Shown here: positions 19,417-29,102 of the stretch, in pieces | Position numbering within the stretch: position 1 is the first letter of the stretch | Layout of the letters: each line of letters starts with the position of its first letter | Assembly (NCBI GenBank): GCA_002482845.1 | Contig: DLGT01000065.1 | Span: forward strand, 1 to 64,000 | Source of the DNA: Saprospiraceae bacterium UBA7687 | GTDB lineage: Bacteria > Bacteroidota > Bacteroidia > Chitinophagales > Saprospiraceae | DNA: 64,000 nucleotides | Direction of reading: 5' to 3' | Made by a program: the position numbers and the translations under genes | Notes under the pieces: generated by a model | Told to the model about the DNA's origin: nothing | The model's input: the letters and a program-made list of their open reading frames with translations, nothing else | Database searches by the model: none

Positions 19417-19452
19417 AAAAAGGCTTTCTTCGCGGTTGAAGAAAGCCTTTTT
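19417..19452 (-). terminator. Terminator after the repeat metalloprotease gene
   Basis: A perfect 15-base inverted repeat (AAAAAGGCTTTCTTC / GAAGAAAGCCTTTTT, 19417-19431 and 19438-19452) with a 6-base loop. It ends in T on both strands, lies 21 bases after the stop of the gene ending at 19474, and is a strong intrinsic terminator. Confidence 0.8.
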
Positions 19453-19473
19453 AAACTCAAAAATTAACTATGA

Positions 19474-22400
19474 TTATTGTTTTACGATCTTTTCTATATA
19501 AACATTTTCATCTGTTTCTACATGAATAAGATACATGCCTACATTAAGTGAAGATATATCAAGCTTAACATTGGATTCATTTACATTTTCTGTTAAGACC
19601 AATTGTCCAGCTAGAGTGTACACTTTGATGATACTGATCTTTTCATCAGTTGCTACATTAACATAATATGCTCCAGGATTTGGATATATTCTGATATTAT
19701 TCGAAAGATCTTTACTTGTTACTACTTTAAAATCATCTGTTTTGGTTACTGTGACGGAATTATTGCTTTGGTTATTATCTTGGATACCACTTACAATGAC
19801 CGCATCAATAAAGATATTATCGTCTTTGTCGGAAGCATTGGATTGGAATCTGAATTTCACTTCATTTCCGAAAGGTCCTGATAAGATAACAGTTGCCGCA
19901 TACAAATCTTCATTGATGAAATGATCACCACTTGTGAATGTAGCCGCTTCGTACCATGAATCACCATTGAAGTATTCTAGCCTAAAATGCTCTCCTTTTT
20001 CCATTTGATTGGCTCTAAATTGGAATTTAATTTCAGCACCACGGAATGTTGAAAGGTCAAATGATTCAGATGTCATGGTTGATGATTCACTAGAATGATT
20101 TCTCAATCTTATAGAATATTGACCTTCAGCAGACATATTACCTTTGTATCTAAAGCAATCTCCTCCGCCATCAGACCAGCCATCCCATCCTGTCTCGAAA
20201 TAATGTCCAGCTACTAATTTTTTAGCCTCATCTTGTCCAGCAAGTAATCCAGCAGGAACGGTTTTGTATCCTTTGATAATTACAGCGTCAATGTACAATA
20301 AATCTGAAGCGTCACCTGCGTCTGCTTGGAATCTGAATTTCGCATTTGCAGATAAAGGGCCATTAATTTTAATTGTTCTTGTGTTAACTTGATTATTTGT
20401 AAAGTCTGTATTGAAGACATAAGTAGCTACTGTGGTCCATGTAGTACCATTGTAGTAGCGTACCCAGAAATCTTTGCCTGTCTCAAAACTTATAGTATTA
20501 AATTTAAATTCCACTGTTACTGAATCATACGTTGCGAGGTTGTATGCTGCTGATGTCATTGATGAAATTTCACCATTGTTATCTCTCAATCTGATCGAAT
20601 AAATGCCTTCTGGAGACCTTGAACCACCATAACGTGCGCAATCTGCGCCCCCACCAAGCCATCCATCCCATCCACTCTCAAAGTAGTGACCTGCTATGGT
20701 TGTGATTTCTGTATTTCCATTGCTTGGACATGCAGGGCAACTACCGCCACAGTCTACTCCAGTTTCATTACCATTTTGTATACCATCTGAACAAGTCGGA
20801 CAAGCAGAACAACTACCGCCACAATCTACCCCTGTTTCATTTCCATTTTGAATGCCGTCACTACATGTAGGGCAAGCTGAACAATTACCACCACAATCTA
20901 CGCCAGTTTCACCACCATTTTGTACACCATCATTACAAGTCGTACAAGCGGGACAATTTCCACCACAGTCAACGCCAGTTTCAATTCCATTCTGTATACC
21001 ATCTGAACAAGTCGGGCAAGCTGCACAGCTGCCACCGCAGTCAACACCGGTTTCATTTCCATTTTGAATTCCATCATTACATGAAGGAGCAGGTGCACCA
21101 GTTGTTTTGTAACCTTTGATCACTACTGCGTCGATATAAACTAAGTCATTATTATCTCCTGCATCCGCTTGGAATCGGAACTGAGCATTAGCTGCGAGTG
21201 GTCCGTTAATTTTAATTGTTTTGGTATATACTTGGTTATTGACAAAGTCAGTATTTACAACGTATGTTTTGATAGTAGACCATGTAGTACCATCATAATA
21301 TCTAAGCCAGAAATCTTCTCCCGACTCGAATGAAACAGGTTTGAATTTAAATTCTACTGTAATAGAATCATATGTTGTCAAATTAAAATTAGGTGAGGTC
21401 ATAGCCGATATGACACCTGAGTTATCTCTGATTCTTATTGAATAAGTTCCTTCTGGGGATTGTGATCCGCCATATCTAGCACAATCTGAACCACCACTTG
21501 ACCAGCCATCCCATCCTGTCTCAAAATAGTGACCTGCAAGCGTTGTAATTTGAATATTTCCTGTCGGACAAGCAGGACAGTTGCCACCACAGTCTATACC
21601 TGTTTCACTACCATTTTGAATACCGTCGGAACATGTCGGACATGCAGGACAATTTCCACCACAGTCTACACCTGTTTCACCGCCATTTTGAACTCCGTCA
21701 TTACACGAAGGACATGCTGGACAGTTACCGCCACAGTCTATGCCTGTTTCGCCACCATTTTGGATTCCGTCATTACACGTAGGACATGCAGGACAGTTAC
21801 CGCCACAGTCTACACCTGTTTCACCGCCATTTTGAACACCGTCATTACATGTAGGGCATGCAGGACAGTTACCACCGCAGTCAATACCCGTTTCGTTACC
21901 ATTTTGAATTCCGTCATTACATGTAGGGCATACAGGACAGTTACCACCACAGTCTATGCCTGTTTCGTTACCATTTTGGATGCCATCGGTACATGTTGGA
22001 TTGTTGCCTCCTATAGTTTTATATCCTTTAATGACCACAGCGTCTATATAAACGACATCCGTGTCGTCGCTAGCATCCGATTGAAATCTGAACTGAGCAT
22101 TAGAAGGAAGTGGGCCATTTATTTTAATTGTTTTTGTATAAACTTGATTGTTAACAAAGTCAGTGTTTAAGACAAAGGCTTTAATCGTGGACCATGAACT
22201 TCCGTTGTAGTACCTTAACCAAAAATCTTCCCCTGACTCAAAACTTGATGCTATAAACTTGAACTGAACTGTAACTGAATCAAATGTGGCTACATTAAAT
22301 GCGGCTGAAGTCATTGCAGATGCAACGCCTGAATTATCTCTAATTCTAATTGCATAAGTTCCTTCAGGAGCTAATGAACCACCATATCTAGCACAGTCAG

Positions 22401-24423
22401 ATCCTCCACTTGACCATCCGTCCCATCCTGTCTCAAAGTAGTGACCTGCGATATTGGTGATTTGAATACCACCTGTCGGACAAGCAGAACAATTGCCTCC
22501 ACAGTCTACGCCCGTCTCACTTCCATTTTGGATACCGTCTGAACAAGTAGGACATGCAGGACAATTTCCTCCACAATCGACGCCTGTTTCGCTTCCATTT
22601 TGGACACCATCCGTACAAGAAGGGCAAGCAGGACAGTTTCCACCACAATCTACACCTGATTCGCTTCCATTTTGTATTCCATCTGTACATGTAGGACAAG
22701 CAGGACAGTTACCACCGCAATCGACACCTGTTTCAGTTCCATTTTGGATGCCATCGGTACATGTAGGATTAGATGATCCTGAAGCACAAAATGATTTAAT
22801 TTCAGATGTTCCGAATTGTCCACCACTGATTAAAGTTGTGGTGCCTTGCATGATATTGTAGTATCCTGGTCCATACGCACAGCAAATACCGTCTCCATAA
22901 GAATCATAAATTGAAAAAGTATAACATCCAGTAGGTAGACAAAGCTCATGTGTATTGATCGAATTTGGATTTGAATATGGTCCACCTGAATATATAATTG
23001 TACCCGCGCTATTTTTTATATTCCAAGTCGTTTCATTGGCATAGCTATCTGTTCTAACATTCAGTATTAGCACGTTTTCTTGGCATTCATTGCCGCCACC
23101 ATTGCCACCACCATCGCCTTCACATGCCTGAAGACAAGCAGCTCCGGTTACCTCTGATCTTATGACATTACCTGGTTGGGTGCCAAATCCATTGCTGAAA
23201 TTAATACCTGCATTGGTAAGATGGCAGTAAGACATGATTGTACCTCCACCTGAAGGTAAACCAGGATTCGGACAGCCACCTTCTGTGGTATAGCATCCGT
23301 CAATAGCAGTATTATTTCCATTCCAAACGCATGCGTGTGTATGTTGGGAACCAAAAAGATGTCCAAATTCATGGGTACAAACTTCTACTGACCAGCTATA
23401 TGTGGGTACATTTTGGTAAGTACTTTGAATACCTGCATAACTCATACTATAATCAGGATTAGACCTACAAAGTCCATCTACGTATGCAACACCACCACTA
23501 GCTTTATATGATAAAAGCTGTGCTAAATCACCATTAAATCCTTGTCTGTATGCTGTAAAAGCATTTAACATGGCTATTGATGTGGTGCCGTTGTAAGGAC
23601 TTGGAACGGTCCAAACGACGATTTCTGAAACAACGGTATTGATTTGTTCATTAGCATAGAGTGTACTTACTTGGTTAAACAAACCCGTGACAAATGAAGT
23701 CACATTGGGTACGCTACTACCTTTATTCAAGTATATGTCATAATCAACTTCAAGATACAAACGGACACAATCTGATAATGCTCTTGCACTGCCATCACTA
23801 GACCCTCGAAGTTGTTCTTTAGTGTATTGTACTGTATTATCTTTTGCTTGGCAGTCGAATGAAAATAGATTACTTATTTGATCATCTTGGTATAATATAT
23901 GTCTATTGTCATTTTCTAGCTTTCCGATTACTAAATTTCCTTTAGCCATTGGGTGGGAAATAAAACCAATGATCTCGCCATTGATGACAGAAACTGCTGC
24001 AACACTTGATTTCTGACCTTTGATTATTCCTCTGTAGTGCTTTCCCGTGTTTACCTTTACAGTTTCCATACTAGGGGCCAACTTTACAGAAAAGTCAGCT
24101 GCAAAAGGATGTACTTCGACTAGTTCCAATGTAATGTCAGCGCGACCATCTTGTGGTATAGAAAGCGTTATTAACCCAGCATTAGTAGCTTCAAGTGCAT
24201 TTACTTGAGATTTATTTACATTTAGCAAGGAGTAGCTTTCTATTTCTTTTGGAATTCTAACATTACTGCGGTCTGATGAAACACTGAAAACAGAAAAATT
24301 TTGTTTCGAATTGCTAGTAATAGCTTTAGCCACAAGGTCTGATGGTTTTAGACTTGTGGATTGACTATACATACCAAAATTGATCAACGCAAAAAAGCAG
24401 ATAAAAGCGAATAAACTCTTCAT
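19474..24423 (-). CDS. Secreted metalloprotease with 15 cysteine-rich repeats and T9SS domain
   Basis: A 1649-residue mosaic. Signal peptide (1-20); propeptide-like region to about 200; M12-type metalloprotease at about 205-430 with HEFGHLFGSQHTHAC near residue 350 and a Met-turn reading GTIMSYCHL. A cysteine-containing beta domain follows at about 445-545. Then come three blocks of a 24-residue repeat (consensus CxDGIQNGxETGVDCGGNC-PAC) with four, six and five copies, each block followed by a module of about 155 residues starting AGHYFETGWDGW; a fourth, more diverged module follows directly on the third. The end is a T9SS type A sorting domain (IYPNPGAYYVNVA). The repeats hold about 60 cysteines, implying an extracellular disulfide-rich stalk. 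The WDGW module is a common beta-sandwich in Bacteroidota exoproteins. Substrate unknown; a role in exoprotein degradation is inferred. Confidence 0.88.
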   Translation of the reverse strand: MKSLFAFICFFALINFGMYSQSTSLKPSDLVAKAITSNSKQNFSVFSVSSDRSNVRIPKEIESYSLLNVNKSQVNALEATNAGLITLSIPQDGRADITLELVEVHPFAADFSVKLAPSMETVKVNTGKHYRGIIKGQKSSVAAVSVINGEIIGFISHPMAKGNLVIGKLENDNRHILYQDDQISNLFSFDCQAKDNTVQYTKEQLRGSSDGSARALSDCVRLYLEVDYDIYLNKGSSVPNVTSFVTGLFNQVSTLYANEQINTVVSEIVVWTVPSPYNGTTSIAMLNAFTAYRQGFNGDLAQLLSYKASGGVAYVDGLCRSNPDYSMSYAGIQSTYQNVPTYSWSVEVCTHEFGHLFGSQHTHACVWNGNNTAIDGCYTTEGGCPNPGLPSGGGTIMSYCHLTNAGINFSNGFGTQPGNVIRSEVTGAACLQACEGDGGGNGGGNECQENVLILNVRTDSYANETTWNIKNSAGTIIYSGGPYSNPNSINTHELCLPTGCYTFSIYDSYGDGICCAYGPGYYNIMQGTTTLISGGQFGTSEIKSFCASGSSNPTCTDGIQNGTETGVDCGGNCPACPTCTDGIQNGSESGVDCGGNCPACPSCTDGVQNGSETGVDCGGNCPACPTCSDGIQNGSETGVDCGGNCSACPTGGIQITNIAGHYFETGWDGWSSGGSDCARYGGSLAPEGTYAIRIRDNSGVASAMTSAAFNVATFDSVTVQFKFIASSFESGEDFWLRYYNGSSWSTIKAFVLNTDFVNNQVYTKTIKINGPLPSNAQFRFQSDASDDTDVVYIDAVVIKGYKTIGGNNPTCTDGIQNGNETGIDCGGNCPVCPTCNDGIQNGNETGIDCGGNCPACPTCNDGVQNGGETGVDCGGNCPACPTCNDGIQNGGETGIDCGGNCPACPSCNDGVQNGGETGVDCGGNCPACPTCSDGIQNGSETGIDCGGNCPACPTGNIQITTLAGHYFETGWDGWSSGGSDCARYGGSQSPEGTYSIRIRDNSGVISAMTSPNFNLTTYDSITVEFKFKPVSFESGEDFWLRYYDGTTWSTIKTYVVNTDFVNNQVYTKTIKINGPLAANAQFRFQADAGDNNDLVYIDAVVIKGYKTTGAPAPSCNDGIQNGNETGVDCGGSCAACPTCSDGIQNGIETGVDCGGNCPACTTCNDGVQNGGETGVDCGGNCSACPTCSDGIQNGNETGVDCGGSCSACPTCSDGIQNGNETGVDCGGSCPACPSNGNTEITTIAGHYFESGWDGWLGGGADCARYGGSRSPEGIYSIRLRDNNGEISSMTSAAYNLATYDSVTVEFKFNTISFETGKDFWVRYYNGTTWTTVATYVFNTDFTNNQVNTRTIKINGPLSANAKFRFQADAGDASDLLYIDAVIIKGYKTVPAGLLAGQDEAKKLVAGHYFETGWDGWSDGGGDCFRYKGNMSAEGQYSIRLRNHSSESSTMTSESFDLSTFRGAEIKFQFRANQMEKGEHFRLEYFNGDSWYEAATFTSGDHFINEDLYAATVILSGPFGNEVKFRFQSNASDKDDNIFIDAVIVSGIQDNNQSNNSVTVTKTDDFKVVTSKDLSNNIRIYPNPGAYYVNVATDEKISIIKVYTLAGQLVLTENVNESNVKLDISSLNVGMYLIHVETDENVYIEKIVKQ
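20727..21089 (-). repeat. 72-base coding tandem repeat, block 3 (5 copies)
   Basis: Five in-frame copies of the 24-residue, four-cysteine repeat of the metalloprotease gene, counted in the protein. Copies differ mainly at the residue after the first cysteine (N, S) and at the one before ETG (N, I, G). Two carry GGSC in the fourth position where most copies have GGNC, as does the first copy. Confidence 0.85.
21567..22000 (-). repeat. 72-base coding tandem repeat, block 2 (6 copies)
   Basis: Six copies of the same 24-residue repeat. Neighbouring copies alternate between GGETGVDC and GGETGID or GNETGID variants, suggesting duplication of a two-copy (144-base) unit within the block. Confidence 0.85.
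22478..22769 (-). repeat. 72-base coding tandem repeat, block 1 (4 copies)
   Basis: Four copies of the same repeat, N-terminal-most in the protein, directly after the cysteine-containing domain that follows the protease. One copy reads SESGVDC rather than SETGVDC. Confidence 0.85.
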
Positions 24424-24977
24424 TCTAAATATTTAATAAGGTAATGATTGATGTAGATCTAGGTTGGATCAATAAAAATAATATTTACACAAAAGGTAAA
24501 ATGACATCATACATCATTTAGACAAAAGCTCTAGAGAATTCTTAAAAGAATAAAACTTTTGCTTAGTGATTTAAAATCTTTTACTTGTAAAAACTTATGA
24601 AAATGTAAATACTTGAAGTGGGATGTATTGCTTAATTATTGACAACCTAGCGTAAAAGTCGACACAAGAATAGCTACAAATCCATCAGTATTCCTAATAA
24701 ATTTTTGACTTTTTGTGTAAAATGGTTATATACCCTTGATTGTAATAATGGTATCTACCCAAAAATTATGCCAAAATTCACTGACTTTTGATGATGACTT
24801 TTGATCATACATGCTTGCGCAACAATTTTGAAAACCTTTCATATTTAGATATTTCATAATGTATTAATTTTCAATTAGATAATTCTATTTTCTAAAAATT
24901 ATCACTAAAAAATAAAAAGTGACTAATTACTAAAAATTAGTCACTTTTTATCGAAAGAAGGATCAAAAAGATATTTC
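24424..24977. other. Intergenic region between the two metalloprotease genes
   Basis: About 550 AT-rich bases without a supported gene. It must hold the promoter of the minus-strand gene that starts at 24423, but I find no correctly spaced element. A short direct repeat (GACTTTTGAT twice near 24784-24805) is present, and a strong hairpin terminator lies at its right-hand end. Confidence 0.45.
24914..24949 (-). terminator. Terminator after the second metalloprotease gene
   Basis: A perfect 15-base inverted repeat, AAAAAGTGACTAATT / AATTAGTCACTTTTT (24914-24928 and 24935-24949), with a 6-base loop. It lies 28 bases after the stop of the gene ending at 24978. Confidence 0.8.
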
Positions 24978-27900
24978 TTATTTTTTGATGGTAACGTTAT
25001 TGGATATATTAATCGTGCTCCCTGCAATATTGTTAATGACAGGATTTACATTGCCTTTTATTTCAGCATTATTAAGGGTCAAGTTTCCTTCATTTAAGAC
25101 GACGGGTGAAGCGGTGCCAGTCAGATTTATTTTAATGTCTTTGAAGGTGACTATTTTGGAAGGATTAATTTTAATACCATAACTTCCACTGAAATTAAGC
25201 GTAACTGTCGTAATTGGCTGATTTGATCCATTTACATTGCCATCTATGATCAAGTTTTTATCAATAACTAAAGCACTAGTTAGCACAGGATTAATACCAC
25301 TTGATAAGGTAATAGATGCTCCTTCTGTGGCACAACCTGTTATGTCTCTTAGTGTTCCAGGACCTGAATTTGCTGATGATGTGACTAGTGGTGTACATCC
25401 TCCAGTAACTGTGACAGGTTTGCAGTTGTAACTTTCTAACATACAATTTCCTGAAGAAAATAGTTGAGTGAAAGTTTGACCAATCCAAGATGTCGGATTT
25501 AAAGTACTAATATATCTAACTCCATACACGCAATATGTTCCAGCGCCTAGGGATATGAAATTGGAAGCATTATTGACGGCTGTAATAGTATTATTGCCAG
25601 TATTGACAGCGGCATATGTATAAGAATAACCAGATCCAGTTGGAACATTGTTTTCATAAACCACTGCTCCGTTCGGTCCTGTAATTGTCAATGTGCTGCT
25701 ACTACCAGACGGTCTAAATAAGACACCAGTATAATCACCACATGAATTAGTGAGGTTCAACGCCATTGAAGACTGAAAAGAGACTGAACCACCTGGAATG
25801 CCATCTAAGTCATATGCAGTTGATCCTAAGTAGTTAGTACAAGGACTTCCTACTGTGTAGCTGCCATTATAGACACTAAAGATGGCATTGACAGAAAGAC
25901 TAAAAGTATATATGCCAGGTGTACTGATTTTAAACTTAATAGATGTTTGGGCATAGCCAAAATTTCCTGATGCACACGTGCCTGACCCAACTTGAGGATT
26001 TGAATTAAAAGACGAATTTACAGAAGAACCAGAAGTTGTTAAAGTTTTTGTAACGATTTCATTTCCGTAAGAAGTGGTTAGAGCCAAATTCAATTGGGAA
26101 TCTCCTGATGGCACGTTAATTGCATTAGCAGGACAAATACTACTACCCACTGTCAAACAAGAACTAGTCAAGATAAAATTGACGTTAGAAATATCAAAAA
26201 ACTTTACGCAAGAGAAGCAACTACTCTCTACTTTTACCCTACACATTGAGCTTCCTGGAAGATTGGAAGGAAGGGTGACAGATTGGGTACCATCATTTGC
26301 TGTATTTGTTGCCAAACTATATGGGAAAGTCTGACCACCATCTACAGACAATTTTATATTGACTGTATTACAAATAGAACTGGTATTAAAACCTGACCAT
26401 GTTACAGTGTGTGCATTGCCAGCAGTCCATGTGACATTTGTATTAGGAGTCGTAACAGCAAGTGGACCTGTGGTATTGCTGACCGAAAGTTGGATAGCAG
26501 ATACATCGATTCCGCCACCATTAGGGTTGTTATCTCTCAATGTCAATCTAAAGTTTAAGGTTCTATTTGCTGTAGGCAAGCATTCTCCTATAGTAGAAAA
26601 AGGAGGAACGTTGTTGTTGTTGAGTATATAATTTAAGCTTGGAAAATATCTAGTAGGAGATGTGGTAGGAGAATAACTTCTAAAAATAGGACCTGAAGTA
26701 CCTCCACAGGCAACGTTTGGGGCTCCATGTGGCGGTCCTGGGTCGTATTGTTCCCAATTATAGGTGACTGCATCACCATTACTATCTGTATGTGAACCCG
26801 TAAGTTCGAATGGTGTATTTGCTGGTATAGTTATCGAAGTTGCATTACATGGATTGGCTATAGCTACTGGAGGTGTATTATTTGTAGCAGTACCTGATGC
26901 ACAACTATTCCCTGATGTACCATTTATAAATGAAACTATCTGTTCTAGACTTCGGACATGGAAATAAGGTGATGTACTAAGAATTGCATTTCCACCTTGT
27001 TCTGTAATGTTATGAGTTGCGCAAACCCCTGGATAAGCCATCAATGTAGTTCCACTACCTGGTTCAAAGGAGTTTCCTGTAGAAATTCCTTGTATGCAAA
27101 AATCAGTAGCTTGTCCATTAAAACTATGAGATGCCCCAAACATGTGAGCCATTTCATGAGTAACTATGCTCAAAAAGCCATAACCAACATTGGATCCTCC
27201 TGCACTCCATCCTCGACCTTTAAACAATGAAGATCCTCCACTATTAGAACAGACAGCATTAAGTTGTGCAACTCCAGAACCACCAAAACCTGGACCAAGA
27301 TTGTGAAACACATGACCAATATCATACTCATTTTGAGTAAAATATGCAGTTACACAAGTACCCGCATAAGAAGCTCCTGCTAAACTAGGATTTATGTTAA
27401 AAGTACTTGTTTCTGGTCTTATAGTGGCAGTAAACGTTACAGCAAGATCTCTTTTATAGATAGTGGTGATGTCATTAATGGTAGCCACCGCTACTGCTAT
27501 AGCTGCTGCTCCACCACCATTTGCTGCTTCATATTCATCTGTGATTACCACGCCAAAATCGTAGTTTTTTAAAGTAGATCCATTTGTTGATGTCCTCGCA
27601 CCTGACGGGATGAAAGGCCTTGAATGGTTATGATCAGTGCTACATTCGAAATTCTCCTTACTATCACCGAAAGTAGACATATACTCATTGCCTGTGATAT
27701 GATCTATGACAATAGATTTTTCGTGCTCTCCAATGATAAATATGTGTAATTTATCCTTAAATAGGGTCAAGCCGACATGATGATTTCTCGAATAATCTGA
27801 ATACCCTGAATAAGTTGCTATTTCAGGATACTTTTCTGACATTTCATCGCTCATCACGTCATTTCTGACAAAATGATACAAAATTTCTTTACCATCAGGT

Positions 27901-28079
27901 AAGGTAAGTTTTATTGGAATCCCTTCTGTTTTACGTTTATTAGAAGCACTTTTGAGTTGATCTATCTCATTAGTAGGAATTGTGAAATTAATTTTTGGGT
28001 TCAAAATGACGGTATTGTCCTGAGCTGTAGTTGTAAATAAAGGAACAAAAACCAAAAATATAAATTGTATAAAACGCAT
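24978..28079 (-). CDS. Secreted reprolysin-like metalloprotease with beta-rich C-terminus
   Basis: A 1033-residue exported protein: signal peptide ending TTAQ, propeptide-like region to about 170, then an M12B/reprolysin-type protease with the zinc motif HEMAHMFGASHSF near residue 305 and a Met-turn reading TTLMAYPGVC. Fibronectin-like or PKD-like beta domains follow (AVTTPNTNVTWTAGNAHTVT at about 545), then a calcium-independent beta region and finally an NSGPGTLRDI segment that looks like the start of a right-handed beta-helix. No type A sorting domain with a YPNP motif is present at the C-terminus (ISNNVTIKK), unlike the neighbouring protease. It may use another T9SS signal, stay unanchored, or have lost its tail. 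Confidence 0.85.
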   Translation of the reverse strand: MRFIQFIFLVFVPLFTTTAQDNTVILNPKINFTIPTNEIDQLKSASNKRKTEGIPIKLTLPDGKEILYHFVRNDVMSDEMSEKYPEIATYSGYSDYSRNHHVGLTLFKDKLHIFIIGEHEKSIVIDHITGNEYMSTFGDSKENFECSTDHNHSRPFIPSGARTSTNGSTLKNYDFGVVITDEYEAANGGGAAAIAVAVATINDITTIYKRDLAVTFTATIRPETSTFNINPSLAGASYAGTCVTAYFTQNEYDIGHVFHNLGPGFGGSGVAQLNAVCSNSGGSSLFKGRGWSAGGSNVGYGFLSIVTHEMAHMFGASHSFNGQATDFCIQGISTGNSFEPGSGTTLMAYPGVCATHNITEQGGNAILSTSPYFHVRSLEQIVSFINGTSGNSCASGTATNNTPPVAIANPCNATSITIPANTPFELTGSHTDSNGDAVTYNWEQYDPGPPHGAPNVACGGTSGPIFRSYSPTTSPTRYFPSLNYILNNNNVPPFSTIGECLPTANRTLNFRLTLRDNNPNGGGIDVSAIQLSVSNTTGPLAVTTPNTNVTWTAGNAHTVTWSGFNTSSICNTVNIKLSVDGGQTFPYSLATNTANDGTQSVTLPSNLPGSSMCRVKVESSCFSCVKFFDISNVNFILTSSCLTVGSSICPANAINVPSGDSQLNLALTTSYGNEIVTKTLTTSGSSVNSSFNSNPQVGSGTCASGNFGYAQTSIKFKISTPGIYTFSLSVNAIFSVYNGSYTVGSPCTNYLGSTAYDLDGIPGGSVSFQSSMALNLTNSCGDYTGVLFRPSGSSSTLTITGPNGAVVYENNVPTGSGYSYTYAAVNTGNNTITAVNNASNFISLGAGTYCVYGVRYISTLNPTSWIGQTFTQLFSSGNCMLESYNCKPVTVTGGCTPLVTSSANSGPGTLRDITGCATEGASITLSSGINPVLTSALVIDKNLIIDGNVNGSNQPITTVTLNFSGSYGIKINPSKIVTFKDIKINLTGTASPVVLNEGNLTLNNAEIKGNVNPVINNIAGSTINISNNVTIKK

Positions 28080-28472
28080 AAGATCTTGTTTTGAGTTTTA
28101 ATAAAAAAATGATAAGGACAATTACGATAATTGCCAAATATTTAATAAATTCTCAAAACTGGGGTTGAAACTGATTACAAATATATAGTAAACTTACTAC
28201 AAATTTAATTTATTTTATCTAAAAAGATGCCAAAAGAGTTAAAAATATAACAAAAAATTTCAAGTTACGATTAGATAGTTACACATTGTATAATTTCTTT
28301 TTGGCTGCGGTAGTATTTTGTTTAATATAAATAAATGTTCGTAATACATTGATTATGAATAGTATATATGTTTTATTTATACTTATATGTTTAGACCTTA
28401 AAGTAAGATATTGATGTAGGTGCTAGTATTCATGAATGATGATGAAAAAAATGCAATAAAAGGGAAAATATC
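28080..28472. other. Intergenic region, no gene seen
   Basis: About 390 very AT-rich bases separating the reprolysin-like gene from the upstream minus-strand operon. I see no gene, no strong hairpin and no correctly spaced promoter, although the promoter of the gene starting at 28079 should lie here. Confidence 0.45.
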
Positions 28473-29102
28473 TTACTTTTCTGTCAATAAGATCTCTTTT
28501 GTGTCATTAATCCTTGTGTGAACTCCGTTTGGAGATATGGCTAAGACATTATTAAATATAAGTTTTGTTCCTTCTTCTTGAGTCTTTATAAAATTAATAG
28601 CTTGTTCATTTAATGTTTCGGATCTGATGGAAAATGAAGAAGGGTTGGGGCTGTTTTTGGGTTTTATAAATAAGTTATAAGAGAATATTTTGCTTTTTAC
28701 ATTTTCTGGAATGCCAGGTCCATAGTCTAATTTTAACGCAGTCGCAGATGTAATATTAGCTAAAGATATTTTACCATTTAATTCCCCTTCAAATTTCAGG
28801 GAAGGTTCAGGCAATTTTTTTACTGACATGGTTTTTACTTCACACAGAACTTTTTTATAATACAACTTAATTTTAAAATCTTCTACTTCATAGGGTGGGC
28901 TAAAAGCAAAAGTACTGTCATCTCTTCTGTATATATTACCTGAAGTGACTTTTACTGTAATATCTTCTGGATTTGTATGATTGATAGCAATACTTATTTG
29001 ATTTTCAACACCCGCAAATAATACATTTTGTCCATTTTCCTTGATAGCAGGAAGATTTGCTGTAAAATTTAGACTAATTAGAAGAGTTATAATTGCTATC
29101 AT
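28473..29102 (-). CDS. Stand-alone protein resembling the GldM C-terminal domains
   Basis: A 209-residue exported or membrane-tethered protein with a short hydrophobic N-terminus (MIAIITLLISLNFTANLPA). The rest lines up by eye with the last two domains of the GldM encoded at 59974-61548. NVLFAGVENQISIAI matches NVFYMGVDNPVEVSA; the ITVKVTSGNIY strand matches IKVSMDGGDIS; VKKLPEPSLKFEG matches VKRIPDPVPLLGG; and both close with long beta-type segments. It lacks GldM's transmembrane helix and N-terminal domains. It is the last gene of an operon whose members overlap by 4 bases (VOC protein, unknown protein). A T9SS-related or peptide-sensing role is conjecture. Confidence 0.7.
   Translation of the reverse strand: MIAIITLLISLNFTANLPAIKENGQNVLFAGVENQISIAINHTNPEDITVKVTSGNIYRRDDSTFAFSPPYEVEDFKIKLYYKKVLCEVKTMSVKKLPEPSLKFEGELNGKISLANITSATALKLDYGPGIPENVKSKIFSYNLFIKPKNSPNPSSFSIRSETLNEQAINFIKTQEEGTKLIFNNVLAISPNGVHTRINDTKEILLTEK

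Noticed and set aside
20727..22769. Reading the 72-base tandem repeats as a CRISPR-like array
   Set aside because: The units are directly adjacent without spacers, stay in one reading frame of a long gene and encode a conserved cysteine motif.
21529..22861. Long plus-strand open frames opposite the repeat metalloprotease
   Set aside because: They arise because the repeat has no stop in antisense frames; the proteins are low-complexity mirror images without signals or family resemblance.
24490..24538. Minus-strand promoter for the repeat metalloprotease
   Set aside because: The -7-like element has one extra T and the nearest TTG is 34 bases away rather than about 19-20.
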